Source: Thermoflavifilum thermophilum (GTDB taxonomy: Bacteria > Bacteroidota > Bacteroidia > Chitinophagales > Chitinophagaceae). Taken from it: DNA of 64,000 nucleotides. Location: the NCBI RefSeq assembly GCF_900116565.1, contig NZ_FPCJ01000001.1, forward strand, positions 1,590,540-1,654,539. Reading direction: 5' to 3'. The notes under the pieces are model-generated. The model ran no database searches. It was not told where the DNA came from and saw nothing but the letters and a program-made list of their open reading frames with translations. The translations under genes were made by a program, and so were the position numbers. The number at the start of each line of letters is the position of its first letter. The stretch's first letter is position 1. Positions 16,569 through 24,998 of the stretch are shown here, piece by piece.

Positions 16569-17588
16569 ATGAAACGCAGGGCCATCATCAAACAAAAAAG
16601 TACACGTTTCATTACTTATTTTTATTTCTTTCTGCTGGTATATACGCTGGCAGCATTGATCTGGTGGGGTATATCCCTGTTTCATCAGAGTGAAATCATT
16701 ACCGAAAGCCAACAACGTTATCTGCGGCTTACAGTTGATAGCCTTCAACATCCCGCATTGTTTCAGCAAGAAATGGCACGCATTGCCCATGAAGAGCAGA
16801 TGCGAAAGTTTAAATACTGGGGCGAAGGTATTACCTTTTTGTTGGTCATTCTCATAGGAGCAGCCTATGTATATCGGGCAACCCGCCGGCAGATTTTGCT
16901 TTCGCGGCAACAAAATAATTTTATGATGGCCGTTACCCACGAACTAAAATCACCAATTGCTGCCCTGCAACTCAATCTGGAAACTCTGCTCAAACGCAAA
17001 CTGGACCCCGAAAAACAGCAAAAACTCCTGGAAAGCATGATTGCTGAAACTACCCGGCTGAATCATCTGTGCAATAACATGCTTCTTGCTTCACAGTTTG
17101 AGAGCAGGCAATACCAGATGATAAAAGAACAACTGAACCTGAGCGAGTTGGTCACGCAGTGCGTATTGCAACAGCAACGTCGCGTGCATACGCATACATT
17201 TGTAAGCCATATCGACCAGGATGTGTGGATTAAAGGCGACATGCTTACCTTGAGTCTGGCTATCAATAACCTGATTGAAAATGCCGTTAAATATTCTCCC
17301 AAAGGAAGTACGGTAGAAATCAGCCTGCATAAGGATCAGGCTATGGCCGTTGTATCGGTGGCCGATGAAGGCAGCGGCATACCCGATGCAGAAAAAACTA
17401 AAATTTTTGATAGGTTCTATCGGATTGGCAACGAAAACACCCGCAAAACCAAGGGCACGGGGCTTGGTTTATATTTAACCAAGAAAATTGTCCAGGAACA
17501 TCGAGGCATGATCCGGGTGTTGGACAGAAAGCCGCAGGGTAGTATATTTGAAATAGCATTTCCCTTAACCCGGGACCTTATTTCCTGA
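16569..17588 (+). CDS. Membrane sensor histidine kinase
   Basis: 339 residues. Two transmembrane helices (about 14-38 and 84-103) bracket a short periplasmic segment of roughly 45 residues. The H-box AVTHELKSPIAAL puts the phospho-accepting histidine at His124. The ATPase domain follows with N-box NLIENAVKYSP, G1-box DEGSGIPDAEKTKIFDRFYR and G2-box KGTGLGLYL. There is no HAMP or PAS domain. The OmpR-type regulator gene begins 19 bases downstream, so the two form a cognate pair. The signal is unknown. Confidence 0.95.
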   Translation: MKRRAIIKQKSTRFITYFYFFLLVYTLAALIWWGISLFHQSEIITESQQRYLRLTVDSLQHPALFQQEMARIAHEEQMRKFKYWGEGITFLLVILIGAAYVYRATRRQILLSRQQNNFMMAVTHELKSPIAALQLNLETLLKRKLDPEKQQKLLESMIAETTRLNHLCNNMLLASQFESRQYQMIKEQLNLSELVTQCVLQQQRRVHTHTFVSHIDQDVWIKGDMLTLSLAINNLIENAVKYSPKGSTVEISLHKDQAMAVVSVADEGSGIPDAEKTKIFDRFYRIGNENTRKTKGTGLGLYLTKKIVQEHRGMIRVLDRKPQGSIFEIAFPLTRDLIS

Positions 17589-17607
17589 GCTTTTTAATTT
17601 CATCCGT

Positions 17608-18336
17608 ATGTCAAATATCCATCGCAATTACAAGGCTTCCATTCTGCTGGTGGAAGATGAAGAAAATCTCCAAGAATCGCTGAAGCTGAACCTGGAACTG
17701 GAAGGATATGAGGTAACCGCTGTGGACAATGGACTGGCAGCCCTGAAAGCCATTAAAAATGAATATTTTGATTTGATTATCCTCGACATTATGTTGCCCG
17801 AAATGGATGGTATTGCTGTGGCTGAAAATATTCGTTTGCAGAACAACGATGTACCTATTCTGTTTTTGAGTGCTCGCAATACCAGCGCCGACCGGGTGCT
17901 GGGCCTGCGCAAGGGAGGAGATGATTATATGACCAAGCCGTTTAACTTGGAAGAGCTTTTATTGCGTGTGGAAAAACTCATCATCAAAAACAAAAAACTG
18001 CACGATCGGTCAAGCGTGCCCGATGTGTATGAATTCGGCCCGAATAAAATTGATTTTGCTGCTCAAGAATGTATTGGGAAGGACGGGAAGAAATATGAGT
18101 TGAGTAAGAAAGAAACCATGCTGCTCAAACTGTTGATTGAAAACAAAGGAGAAGTGGTGCCGAGGGAAAAAATCCTGCAGGTGGTATGGGGTTATAATGT
18201 ATATCCTACTACGCGAACTATCGATAATTTTATTCTGAACTTCCGGAAATATTTTGAAGAAGACAGCCGCCATCCCAAATATTTCCATTCCGTGCGGGGC
18301 GTAGGGTATAAATTTACTGATGGGGAAGAAAGCTAA
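17608..18336 (+). CDS. OmpR/PhoB-family response regulator
   Basis: 242 residues. The receiver domain (10-125) has acidic VEDEE, the phospho-acceptor in LIILDIMLPEMDG and the conserved lysine in MTKPFN. A winged-helix DNA-binding domain follows (about 140-238; TTRTIDNFILNFRKYFE and VRGVGYKF). It is paired with the upstream kinase. Candidate targets include the metal-efflux island that starts 80 bases downstream or the distant pst locus, but no sequence evidence decides. Confidence 0.95.
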   Translation: MSNIHRNYKASILLVEDEENLQESLKLNLELEGYEVTAVDNGLAALKAIKNEYFDLIILDIMLPEMDGIAVAENIRLQNNDVPILFLSARNTSADRVLGLRKGGDDYMTKPFNLEELLLRVEKLIIKNKKLHDRSSVPDVYEFGPNKIDFAAQECIGKDGKKYELSKKETMLLKLLIENKGEVVPREKILQVVWGYNVYPTTRTIDNFILNFRKYFEEDSRHPKYFHSVRGVGYKFTDGEES

Positions 18337-18389
18337 ATATTTGCAACTTTTTATTCAAATCATATAAAGCCTGCGGGTTGATTTACATG

Positions 18390-18397
18390 TAACTTTG
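18390..18397 (+). promoter_or_regulatory. -7 promoter box at the head of the metal island
   Basis: TAACTTTG matches TAnnTTTG and lies 17 bases before the ATG of the HMA-domain gene. No -33 box is obvious, which would be consistent with an activator-dependent promoter. Confidence 0.45.
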
Positions 18398-18414
18398 AAT
18401 CAAAACACTGAATC

Positions 18415-18708
18415 ATGCAGGTGAAAATGTTTGAAGTAAAAGGTATGCATTGCGAAGGTTGTGTGCAAAATGTGCGGAAGGCTTTGCAGGCATTGCCGGG
18501 TGTGATAGATGTACAGGTGAGTTTAACACCCCCACAGGCTATTATCAGTATGGAAGATGATCTTGCATTTTCGCGGCTGCAGGAAGCGGTAAGCCAATCG
18601 GGTCATTATACCCTTTCGGAAATCAAAGAACAAACCGAGGCAAAGCCTGTTGAAAAGCCTTCTTTTTTCAAAAAATGGTTTACGCATAAAAAATCATGTT
18701 GCCAGTAG
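18415..18708 (+). CDS. Heavy-metal-associated (HMA) domain protein
   Basis: 97 residues. The N-terminal domain has the metal site GMHCEGC (Cys13, Cys16) and the usual ferredoxin-like pattern (VRKALQALPGVIDVQVSL). A short basic tail ends with a second cysteine pair, KKSCCQ. CopZ-like proteins ferry Cu(I) or similar ions to efflux pumps. The C-terminal Cys pair is not part of the standard HMA fold and may add a metal site. First gene of the metal island. Confidence 0.9.
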   Translation: MQVKMFEVKGMHCEGCVQNVRKALQALPGVIDVQVSLTPPQAIISMEDDLAFSRLQEAVSQSGHYTLSEIKEQTEAKPVEKPSFFKKWFTHKKSCCQ

Positions 18709-18723
18709 CTATTAGCTTTTGAA

Positions 18724-19098
18724 TTGATGAGACGGAAAATAGCCATATCGCTTTTGTGGATATATCTCACCAGCATCAGTGGTATGGCTATTTCTGTTCA
18801 TTTCTGCTGTGGTCAGCTGGATACCGTGAAGTTGAGTGTGGGCATGAAGAATATCCCTCATGATTATCTCCAGCTGCAGGAGCCATGCTGTAGCGATTTT
18901 ACGACATCTGCACAGATACATGATGTTCATCAGCTCAGTTCATTTGCTTTGGGGCAGGTAGAAGCTTTACTGCCGCAACATCCCCTTCTCCTTGCTTCTT
19001 TTGATACTGATTTTTTACTGCTGAAACGAAAGGTCAGCGATTCTTTTCCACTGCATTCTCCTCCGTTATTTGTCTTACACCAGGTGTGGCTGATTTGA
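18724..19098 (+). CDS. HYC_CC_PP family protein
   Basis: 124 residues. A hydrophobic N-terminus with SVHFCCGQL (the HYC position, here HFCC), a central PCCSDF (CC), and a C-terminal SPPLFVLH (PP) follow the order of this Bacteroidota family, typically found beside metal-efflux genes. The cysteines and histidines suggest metal binding in the periplasm. Function has not been established. It starts 15 bases after the HMA gene. Its stop codon lies inside the left arm of the inverted-repeat element that precedes cusA. Confidence 0.75.
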   Translation: MMRRKIAISLLWIYLTSISGMAISVHFCCGQLDTVKLSVGMKNIPHDYLQLQEPCCSDFTTSAQIHDVHQLSSFALGQVEALLPQHPLLLASFDTDFLLLKRKVSDSFPLHSPPLFVLHQVWLI

Positions 19099-19172
19099 TA
19101 CCGGGATAAGCCTTTCCGGCTTTTATGTTCTCCTGCAGGAGAACGTGTGATTTTGGTTTAACCGGTATCAAA
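19094..19172 (+). promoter_or_regulatory. Structured inverted-repeat element upstream of cusA
   Basis: Perfect 11-bp arms TTTGATACCGG (19094-19104) and CCGGTATCAAA (19162-19172) enclose a small hairpin (AAGCC, 19108-19112, with GGCTT, 19118-19122) and the perfect 18-bp palindrome GTTCTCCTGCAGGAGAAC (19127-19144). As RNA this would fold as a closing stem with two inner hairpins, ending 10 bases before the cusA ATG. As DNA the palindrome sits 3 bases before a -7-like TGATTTTG (19148-19155), as an operator would. See findings. Confidence 0.6.
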
Positions 19173-19182
19173 CGCATTTTTT

Positions 19183-20442
19183 ATGATCAATCGCTTGATT
19201 TCGTGGTCAATCCACCACCGGTTTGTGGTGGTGGTCTTCGTCCTGGCTTTAACAGGATATGGAATGTATCAGCTTTTGCAGACGCCTGTTGATGCCATTC
19301 CCGATCTTTCTGATGTGCAGGTGATTGTGTTTACGGAATGGCCGGGCCGCGGGCCTCAGGTGATGGAAGATCAGGTTACTTTCCCACTGGTGAGCAGTTT
19401 GCAGGGCATCCCCAAAGTAAAAGACATCCGGGGCACTTCCATGTTTGGGATGAGCTTTGTGTATGTGGTGTTTCAGGATGGTACAGATCTGTACTGGGCA
19501 CGCAGCCGGGTACTGGAACGGCTCAGTTATGCGCAGAAGCAATTGCCGCCCGATGTGGTGCCCACCCTGGGCCCCGATGCCACAGGCGTAGGTCAGGTGT
19601 TCTGGTACACGCTCGAGGGTAAGGGGTATGATTTGGGCACCCTGCGCGCCATTCAGGATTGGTATGTGAAGTTTGCCCTGCAGGATGTACCGGATGTGAG
19701 CGAGGTGGCCTCTTTTGGAGGTTTTCAACCCCAGTATCAGGTGCGCATCAATCCGCAGCGGCTTACGTATTATCATCTTTCTCTGGAGCAGGTACTGCAG
19801 GCTATCCGCGAAAACAACCGGGATGTAGGGGGCAGCGTGATAGATCTGAACGGAGCCAATTATGTGGTCCGTGGATTGGGATATTTGAAAGGCATTCATG
19901 ATCTGGAGCGGATTCCGGTAGCTGTTGAGGGCTCTACACCCATATTGTTGAAAGATGTAGCGCAGGTGCAAATGGGAGGCGATCATCGCCTGGGTATTGT
20001 CGATGAAAACGGCAGTGGCGAACGGGTAGGCGGAGTGGTTATCATGCGATATGGAGCCAATGCCGATGCCGTGATCCGCGCGGTAAAAGAAAAAATGAAG
20101 GCCGTGCAGGCGGGTTTGCCCCCGGGCATTCATTTTCATGTGGTGTATGATCGAAGCACCCTTATCGAATCGGCCATCCACAGCATTGAACATACGCTGA
20201 TTGAAGAACTGGTGCTGGTATCTGTCGTGATCATCGTCTTTTTGTTTCATCTGCGAAGTGCACTGGTGGCCATTTTCACCATTCCTGCGGCGGTGGTCAT
20301 CAGCTTTATTTTCATTCACTGGATGGGCTTTAACTCCAACATCATGTCGCTCAGCGGCATTGCCATTGCCATTGGCGTGATTGCCGATAATGCCATTGTG
20401 ATGATTGAAAACGCCCATCGTCATCTCACAGAAAACGAATAG
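19183..20442 (+). CDS. cusA: CusA-type heavy-metal RND efflux pump, N-terminal part
   Basis: 419 residues that match the N-terminal portion of CusA: first transmembrane helix, the porter segments (YWARSRVLERLSYAQ, LGPDATGVGQVF, PDVSEVASFGGF), and helices 2-4 with the proton-relay aspartate in IADNAIVMIENAHRHL. The frame then stops with TAG at 20440-20442, in what should be the cytoplasmic loop between helices 4 and 5. The rest of the pump continues from an ATG 3 bases later in another frame. Combined length (1056) equals a whole CusA, so nothing is lost. Either a frameshift or a genuine two-piece pump. Confidence 0.9.
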   Translation: MINRLISWSIHHRFVVVVFVLALTGYGMYQLLQTPVDAIPDLSDVQVIVFTEWPGRGPQVMEDQVTFPLVSSLQGIPKVKDIRGTSMFGMSFVYVVFQDGTDLYWARSRVLERLSYAQKQLPPDVVPTLGPDATGVGQVFWYTLEGKGYDLGTLRAIQDWYVKFALQDVPDVSEVASFGGFQPQYQVRINPQRLTYYHLSLEQVLQAIRENNRDVGGSVIDLNGANYVVRGLGYLKGIHDLERIPVAVEGSTPILLKDVAQVQMGGDHRLGIVDENGSGERVGGVVIMRYGANADAVIRAVKEKMKAVQAGLPPGIHFHVVYDRSTLIESAIHSIEHTLIEELVLVSVVIIVFLFHLRSALVAIFTIPAAVVISFIFIHWMGFNSNIMSLSGIAIAIGVIADNAIVMIENAHRHLTENE

Positions 20443-20444
20443 CT

Positions 20445-22358
20445 ATGAAGTCCAATCCCGTTCAGGAACAAAAACGTATTGCCCTAATCGAACGGTCGGC
20501 CCTGCAGGTGGGCCGCCCTATCTTTCATTCCATTCTCATCATTGTGGTTTCTTTTTTACCCGTATTTCTGCTTACCGGGCGGGAAGGGCGGTTGTTTCAT
20601 CCGCTGGCCTGGACCAAGACGCTGGTTATCCTGAGTTCCATGGTGCTGGCTATTACCTGGGTACCGGCTTTGATGGCTTATTTCATGAAGGGAAACATGA
20701 GGCCGGAGTCGAGAAATCCGGTGAGTTCGTTTTTTGTGCGGGTGTATGAGCCCGTGTTGCGCTGGTGCCTGCGCTGGAAAAAAACCACATTGACCCTGAA
20801 TATCGTTGCCCTTGGATTTGCAATATTCCTTTTCAGCCGGCTGGGACAGGAATTTATGCCGCCTTTAAACGAAGGCACGTTGTTGTTTATGCCTGTGGCT
20901 TTGCCCGATGCTTCCAATGCCGAGATGAAACGCATCCTGCAGATCCAGGATAAAATTCTGGCGTCGGTTCCTGAAGTGAAAAATGTATTGGGTAAAGCAG
21001 GCCGAATTGCCTCGGCTACCGACCCGTCCCCGCTGAATATGATTGAAACCATCATTGAGCTTAAGCCTCGCAGCCAATGGCGCAAGGGTGTTACGCGCGA
21101 CAGCCTGATCCGGGAGCTAAACCTTAAGCTGCAGATCCCCGGCGTAACCAACGGGTGGACACAGCCTATCATCAACCGCATCAACATGCTCAACACCGGT
21201 ATTCGAACGGATGTGGGCGTGAAGGTCTTTGGCGAGCAGTTAGATACCCTTCAACAGATAGAGCAACAGATAGCTCGAGTCTTGCAATCCATACCCGGAG
21301 TGGTGGATCTCTATCCCGAGCCGCTTTCCGGTGGCCGGTTCCTGGATATTGCCATTCGAAGGGAGGCTCTGGGTCGCTATGGTATTTCTACGGAAACGGT
21401 GAATCATGTGATTGAATTTGCGATCGGCGGCGCCTCCGTGAGTCAGATGGTGGAAGGTCGGGAGCGGTTTTCGATCAATGTGCGATTGGCCCAGGACTGG
21501 CGTCAGACCCTCGATGAGATCCGGGAGATTCCCATACAAACAGCACATGGGCCGGTGCCGCTGTCGGCCGTAGCCGATATTCGCCTCACCGAAGGTCCTT
21601 CCATGATCAACAGCGAGAATGCCCTGCTGCGCGGTACGGTATTGTTCGACGTCCGGGGCCGGGATATGGGCAGTACGGTGGAAGAGGCTATCCAAAAAGT
21701 GAAGCAATCTGTGCATCTGCCGCCGGGATATTTCATTGAGTGGAGCGGCGAATGGGAAAATCAGGTACATGCCCGCAAAACCCTGAAGCTGGTTCTGCCC
21801 ATCGTGTTGTTTACCATTTTTTTTATCCTCTACCTGACTTTCGAGAATTGGCCCGATACCTGGAATGTGTTGCTCACCGTGCCTTTTGGCCTCACCGGCG
21901 GCATCCTGATGGTGTATTTCTGGGGTGCACAACTGTCGGTAGCCGTGGTGGTGGGATTTATTGCCTTGTTTGGTTTGGTCGTGGAGACGGGCGTGGTGAT
22001 GATCATTTATCTGGATGAGGCCATGCGTCGAATGATTCAGGAAAAAGGACGAAGAGTTGACCGGGCTACTCTGCAGCAATATGTCATAGAAGGGGCTGTG
22101 AAAAGATTGCGACCCAAGCTGATGACCGTGCTCATTGCTTTGTTGGGCCTGGTGCCGGTACTCTGGTCGAAGGGTACGGGTATTGAGCTGATGCGACCCA
22201 TTGCCTTGCCAATGATTGGCGGGGTGATTAGCTCGGCAATCTGCGTCCTCCTGGTGATGCCGGTGGTTTATCAACTGTTTAAAGAACGAGAGCTCAGAAA
22301 ATATGGAGAAATCAAACTCCCCCTGACTGATTCGCTTACCCTGAATGAAAATATATGA
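20445..22358 (+). CDS. cusA: CusA-type heavy-metal RND efflux pump, C-terminal part
   Basis: 637 residues beginning MKSNPVQEQKRIAL, then GRPIFHSILIIVVSFLPVF (helix 5) and onward through helices 6-12 and the second porter loop. It lacks the first four helices, supplied by the preceding frame. Two methionines that align with the CusA substrate triad appear kept (INMLNTGI; DVRGRDMGS), while the third position reads GGASVSQM instead of GGAMV. The ATG is separated from the preceding stop by only 2 bases, ideal for translational reinitiation. The tolC-like gene follows 4 bases after the stop. Confidence 0.9.
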   Translation: MKSNPVQEQKRIALIERSALQVGRPIFHSILIIVVSFLPVFLLTGREGRLFHPLAWTKTLVILSSMVLAITWVPALMAYFMKGNMRPESRNPVSSFFVRVYEPVLRWCLRWKKTTLTLNIVALGFAIFLFSRLGQEFMPPLNEGTLLFMPVALPDASNAEMKRILQIQDKILASVPEVKNVLGKAGRIASATDPSPLNMIETIIELKPRSQWRKGVTRDSLIRELNLKLQIPGVTNGWTQPIINRINMLNTGIRTDVGVKVFGEQLDTLQQIEQQIARVLQSIPGVVDLYPEPLSGGRFLDIAIRREALGRYGISTETVNHVIEFAIGGASVSQMVEGRERFSINVRLAQDWRQTLDEIREIPIQTAHGPVPLSAVADIRLTEGPSMINSENALLRGTVLFDVRGRDMGSTVEEAIQKVKQSVHLPPGYFIEWSGEWENQVHARKTLKLVLPIVLFTIFFILYLTFENWPDTWNVLLTVPFGLTGGILMVYFWGAQLSVAVVVGFIALFGLVVETGVVMIIYLDEAMRRMIQEKGRRVDRATLQQYVIEGAVKRLRPKLMTVLIALLGLVPVLWSKGTGIELMRPIALPMIGGVISSAICVLLVMPVVYQLFKERELRKYGEIKLPLTDSLTLNENI

Positions 22359-22361
22359 TAT

Positions 22362-23642
22362 ATGAAATCAACAAACATCGGTGCTCATAATCTGTTTTTA
22401 TTCTTAGCCGGATGCCTGCTGATTATGGCTTCCACCTCCCGATTGTATGCCCAGGGCCTTTCCCTTGCACAAATCATAGACAGCATCGATCGTCGCAATG
22501 TGGGACTCCAGCAATATGTACATCAACAAGAAGCTGCCCGACATCTGACGCTGGCTGCTCAAGGATGGCCCGCTCCGGCAATCGGGCTGGGCCTGAATGA
22601 ATTTCCTTATCCCGGCATGAGCAAAACGGAAAACCTGTCGGCCCGAAAAATGTCGATGCTTCGGTTCCAGCAAATGCTACCCCTGTTCGGCTATCAGCGG
22701 GCAGAAGCTGCCTATCAGCGCTCGCTGGTGCCTCAGTATGCCGATCAGCAGGGTATGTTACGGAATACCTTGCACACCCGGGCACGCATGGCTTATGTGG
22801 AGATGTGGATTGGTGAGCAGAAAATCCATGCCATGCAGGAGCAGATCCGACAATTGAAATTGTTGATTCAGGTGTTGGAAAAACAACTAAGCTATAACCG
22901 TACACAGCCTCAGTACATCTACCAAGCCCGGGCTGCGCTGGCCGACTGGCAGAACCGGCTCACCGAATGGCAGGGACAGGTGGCGGCATCTACAGCCTTG
23001 CTCAACAGCCTGATGAACAAACCCGTGGATGCACCCCTGCAGATCGACACCTCCCGGCTGCCCCTGTCGCTCACCATACCTGCTTTGCTCGACTCAGTTA
23101 GTTTACTGCAACACCGGTCTGACCTGCGGTGGCTTTCCCACCAGATGAACAGCCTGGCTTACCAGCGTGAAGCTTTGCTGGCTCAACTCAAACCCCAGGT
23201 GGGGCTCTCATGGGATAACATGCGGATGGCCAACGGGATGTATATGTACAACCTGATGGTGATGATTACCCTGCCTTCTCTGCCCTGGGCGGCCCGCACC
23301 CAGCGGCAACAGGCCATCAGCCTCAACGAAGAAGTGAAAGCACTTAAAGATCAGCAACAGGAACAGCTCTTTGAAGCTTTGGGACAGATTGCTCAATCGC
23401 AAACCCAACTGGATGCCTGGCAAAAGCAACTTCAGACCTATGAAACCGATATCCTGCCTGCGTATGCCCATACGTATACGGCTTATCTGCAGGCGCTTGC
23501 CGAACAAATCGGCCCCGGCTCTACCGGTGTGGAAACCCTACAGGCCTGGAACGAATGGACCTTGAAAAAAATCGATTATCTGGACTTGTTGCACCAATAT
23601 TTTCTGAAAAAAATTGAACTCCTGAATGAACTCGAACAATAA
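22362..23642 (+). CDS. TolC family outer-membrane efflux channel
   Basis: 426 residues with a signal peptide ending near RLYAQG. The remainder is mostly long amphipathic helices in two repeats, as in CusC/TolC-type channels. It begins 4 bases after the RND gene and is followed 4 bases later by an adaptor gene, so it supplies the outer-membrane exit for this tripartite pump. There is no clear lipobox, unlike E. coli CusC. Confidence 0.9.
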   Translation: MKSTNIGAHNLFLFLAGCLLIMASTSRLYAQGLSLAQIIDSIDRRNVGLQQYVHQQEAARHLTLAAQGWPAPAIGLGLNEFPYPGMSKTENLSARKMSMLRFQQMLPLFGYQRAEAAYQRSLVPQYADQQGMLRNTLHTRARMAYVEMWIGEQKIHAMQEQIRQLKLLIQVLEKQLSYNRTQPQYIYQARAALADWQNRLTEWQGQVAASTALLNSLMNKPVDAPLQIDTSRLPLSLTIPALLDSVSLLQHRSDLRWLSHQMNSLAYQREALLAQLKPQVGLSWDNMRMANGMYMYNLMVMITLPSLPWAARTQRQQAISLNEEVKALKDQQQEQLFEALGQIAQSQTQLDAWQKQLQTYETDILPAYAHTYTAYLQALAEQIGPGSTGVETLQAWNEWTLKKIDYLDLLHQYFLKKIELLNELEQ

Positions 23643-23645
23643 AAA

Positions 23646-24965
23646 ATGGATGCTATGAAACGCAAACCTTATTCCTTGTTTGTTCGGCTGTTGATCGGAA
23701 GCATGATCTGGATTGCAGGATTTGGGTTGACCGGCTGTCATTCTTCCTCTGTGAAACAAGATTCGGCGGGTTTAGAGAAACGCGCTGGTTATTATACCTG
23801 CCCCATGCATCCGCAGATCCGAAGAGAGCAGCCGGGCAAATGTCCGATCTGTGGTATGACATTGCAATTTCACGCGCTTCAGTCAGCCCCGGCAGATCCC
23901 GACAGTGCCAGCCCTACTGTCGATAGCAGCCTGAGCCTGCTGGCAGAGCCTGTAACCCGTACTGTGATTGGCTCATTTCCGGTAATCAGCCCGCAGTTAC
24001 AACCCCTTGCCGATACCCTGCAGGCGTTTGGCTACCTTACCTATGATCAACGTTATACCCAGCTGATTACCCCGCGGGTAAGCGGTCGTATTGAAGCCCT
24101 GTATGTACACGCTCTTTATGAACGGGTACAAGCTGGCCAGCCGCTGATGAAGCTATATAGTCCGGAATTGCTTGCCCTGCAGCGCTACTGGATCCAGGCT
24201 TTGCGTGCACACGACACGGCCTTGATAGCTTCCCTGCAGCAAAATCTCCTCAACCAGGGTATGTTGCCCGAAGAGCTGCAGCAGGTGAAACAAACCTTGC
24301 AACCCCTGACCACCTTTACCCTGGTGAGCCCGGTTTCGGGCTGGATTTTTATCCCACATGCTTCCTCCGATGCAGCCGCATCGCCCACCCTGCAGCCCAT
24401 GCAACTGCCCTTTGTAACCGGCGATTATGTACAGGCTGGCATACCGATATTGGGTGTGCAAACCGATGCCCGAATCTGGGCTATCGTGCAGGTCAGCAAC
24501 GATCAGCTGGCCAACCTATCGGTGGGCGACCCGGTAGAGCTGTACCGGGAAGGAATGCCCGATCAAAAAGTACGGGCACATATTGATTTCATCCCTCCAT
24601 ATCGGGATGCTGAGGATGCCCGCTTTGCATCCCTTCGGGTTTATCTGCAGGCGCTTCCTCCGGGATGGAAGGTGAATCAGCTGCTGCGTGCTCGCCTTTA
24701 TCCCCTGCTTGGCAGGGAACACCGCCGTTCAGCATCACAAGGATGGTTTATTCCCCGTTCGGCTGTCGATGATCTGGGTCGGCATCAGGTGGTCTGGGTG
24801 CAGGATGCCCGTCATCCCCAGGTGTTTCATGCGCGGGAAGTGAAGCTCGGATTTTCGCAGGGCGATTGGGTGCAGGTGGTAGCCGGACTACAACCCGGCG
24901 AACGCATAGCCCGTGAAGCCGGTTATATGGTTGATAGCGACAGTTTTGTAACCTGGGCAGAATAA
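23646..24965 (+). CDS. CusB-like periplasmic adaptor with heavy-metal-binding domain (first copy)
   Basis: 439 residues. A lipobox (GLTGC, Cys31) suggests anchoring as a lipoprotein; the ATG at 23655 may be the real start. Residues 49-73 form the small metal-binding domain YTCPMHPQIRREQPGKCPIC, with Cys and Met ligands. The usual adaptor order follows: barrel, lipoyl half-motifs around a hairpin (about 145-240), beta barrel and membrane-proximal domain ending VQVVAGLQPGERIA. It connects the RND pump to the TolC-like channel. A second, related adaptor is encoded directly downstream. Confidence 0.92.
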   Translation: MDAMKRKPYSLFVRLLIGSMIWIAGFGLTGCHSSSVKQDSAGLEKRAGYYTCPMHPQIRREQPGKCPICGMTLQFHALQSAPADPDSASPTVDSSLSLLAEPVTRTVIGSFPVISPQLQPLADTLQAFGYLTYDQRYTQLITPRVSGRIEALYVHALYERVQAGQPLMKLYSPELLALQRYWIQALRAHDTALIASLQQNLLNQGMLPEELQQVKQTLQPLTTFTLVSPVSGWIFIPHASSDAAASPTLQPMQLPFVTGDYVQAGIPILGVQTDARIWAIVQVSNDQLANLSVGDPVELYREGMPDQKVRAHIDFIPPYRDAEDARFASLRVYLQALPPGWKVNQLLRARLYPLLGREHRRSASQGWFIPRSAVDDLGRHQVVWVQDARHPQVFHAREVKLGFSQGDWVQVVAGLQPGERIAREAGYMVDSDSFVTWAE

Positions 24966-24998
24966 AGTCTCAATTTTTCATTTAAACGCGATTTGATC

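Noticed and set aside
19249-20424. Long minus-strand open frame (391 codons) antisense to the first cusA part
   Set aside because: It lies wholly opposite a clear RND gene, is His/Gln-rich in the way of reverse-frame shadows, and has no recognisable domain.
20425-20447. Programmed -1 frameshift between the two cusA parts
   Set aside because: The frames differ by -1, but the GAAAAC region is not a classical X-XXY-YYZ slippery site and no downstream pseudoknot was seen. Reinitiation, mutation or sequencing error are better explanations.
21240-22274. Long minus-strand open frame (344 codons) antisense to the second cusA part
   Set aside because: Same reason: opposite a conserved gene, His-rich composition, no family.
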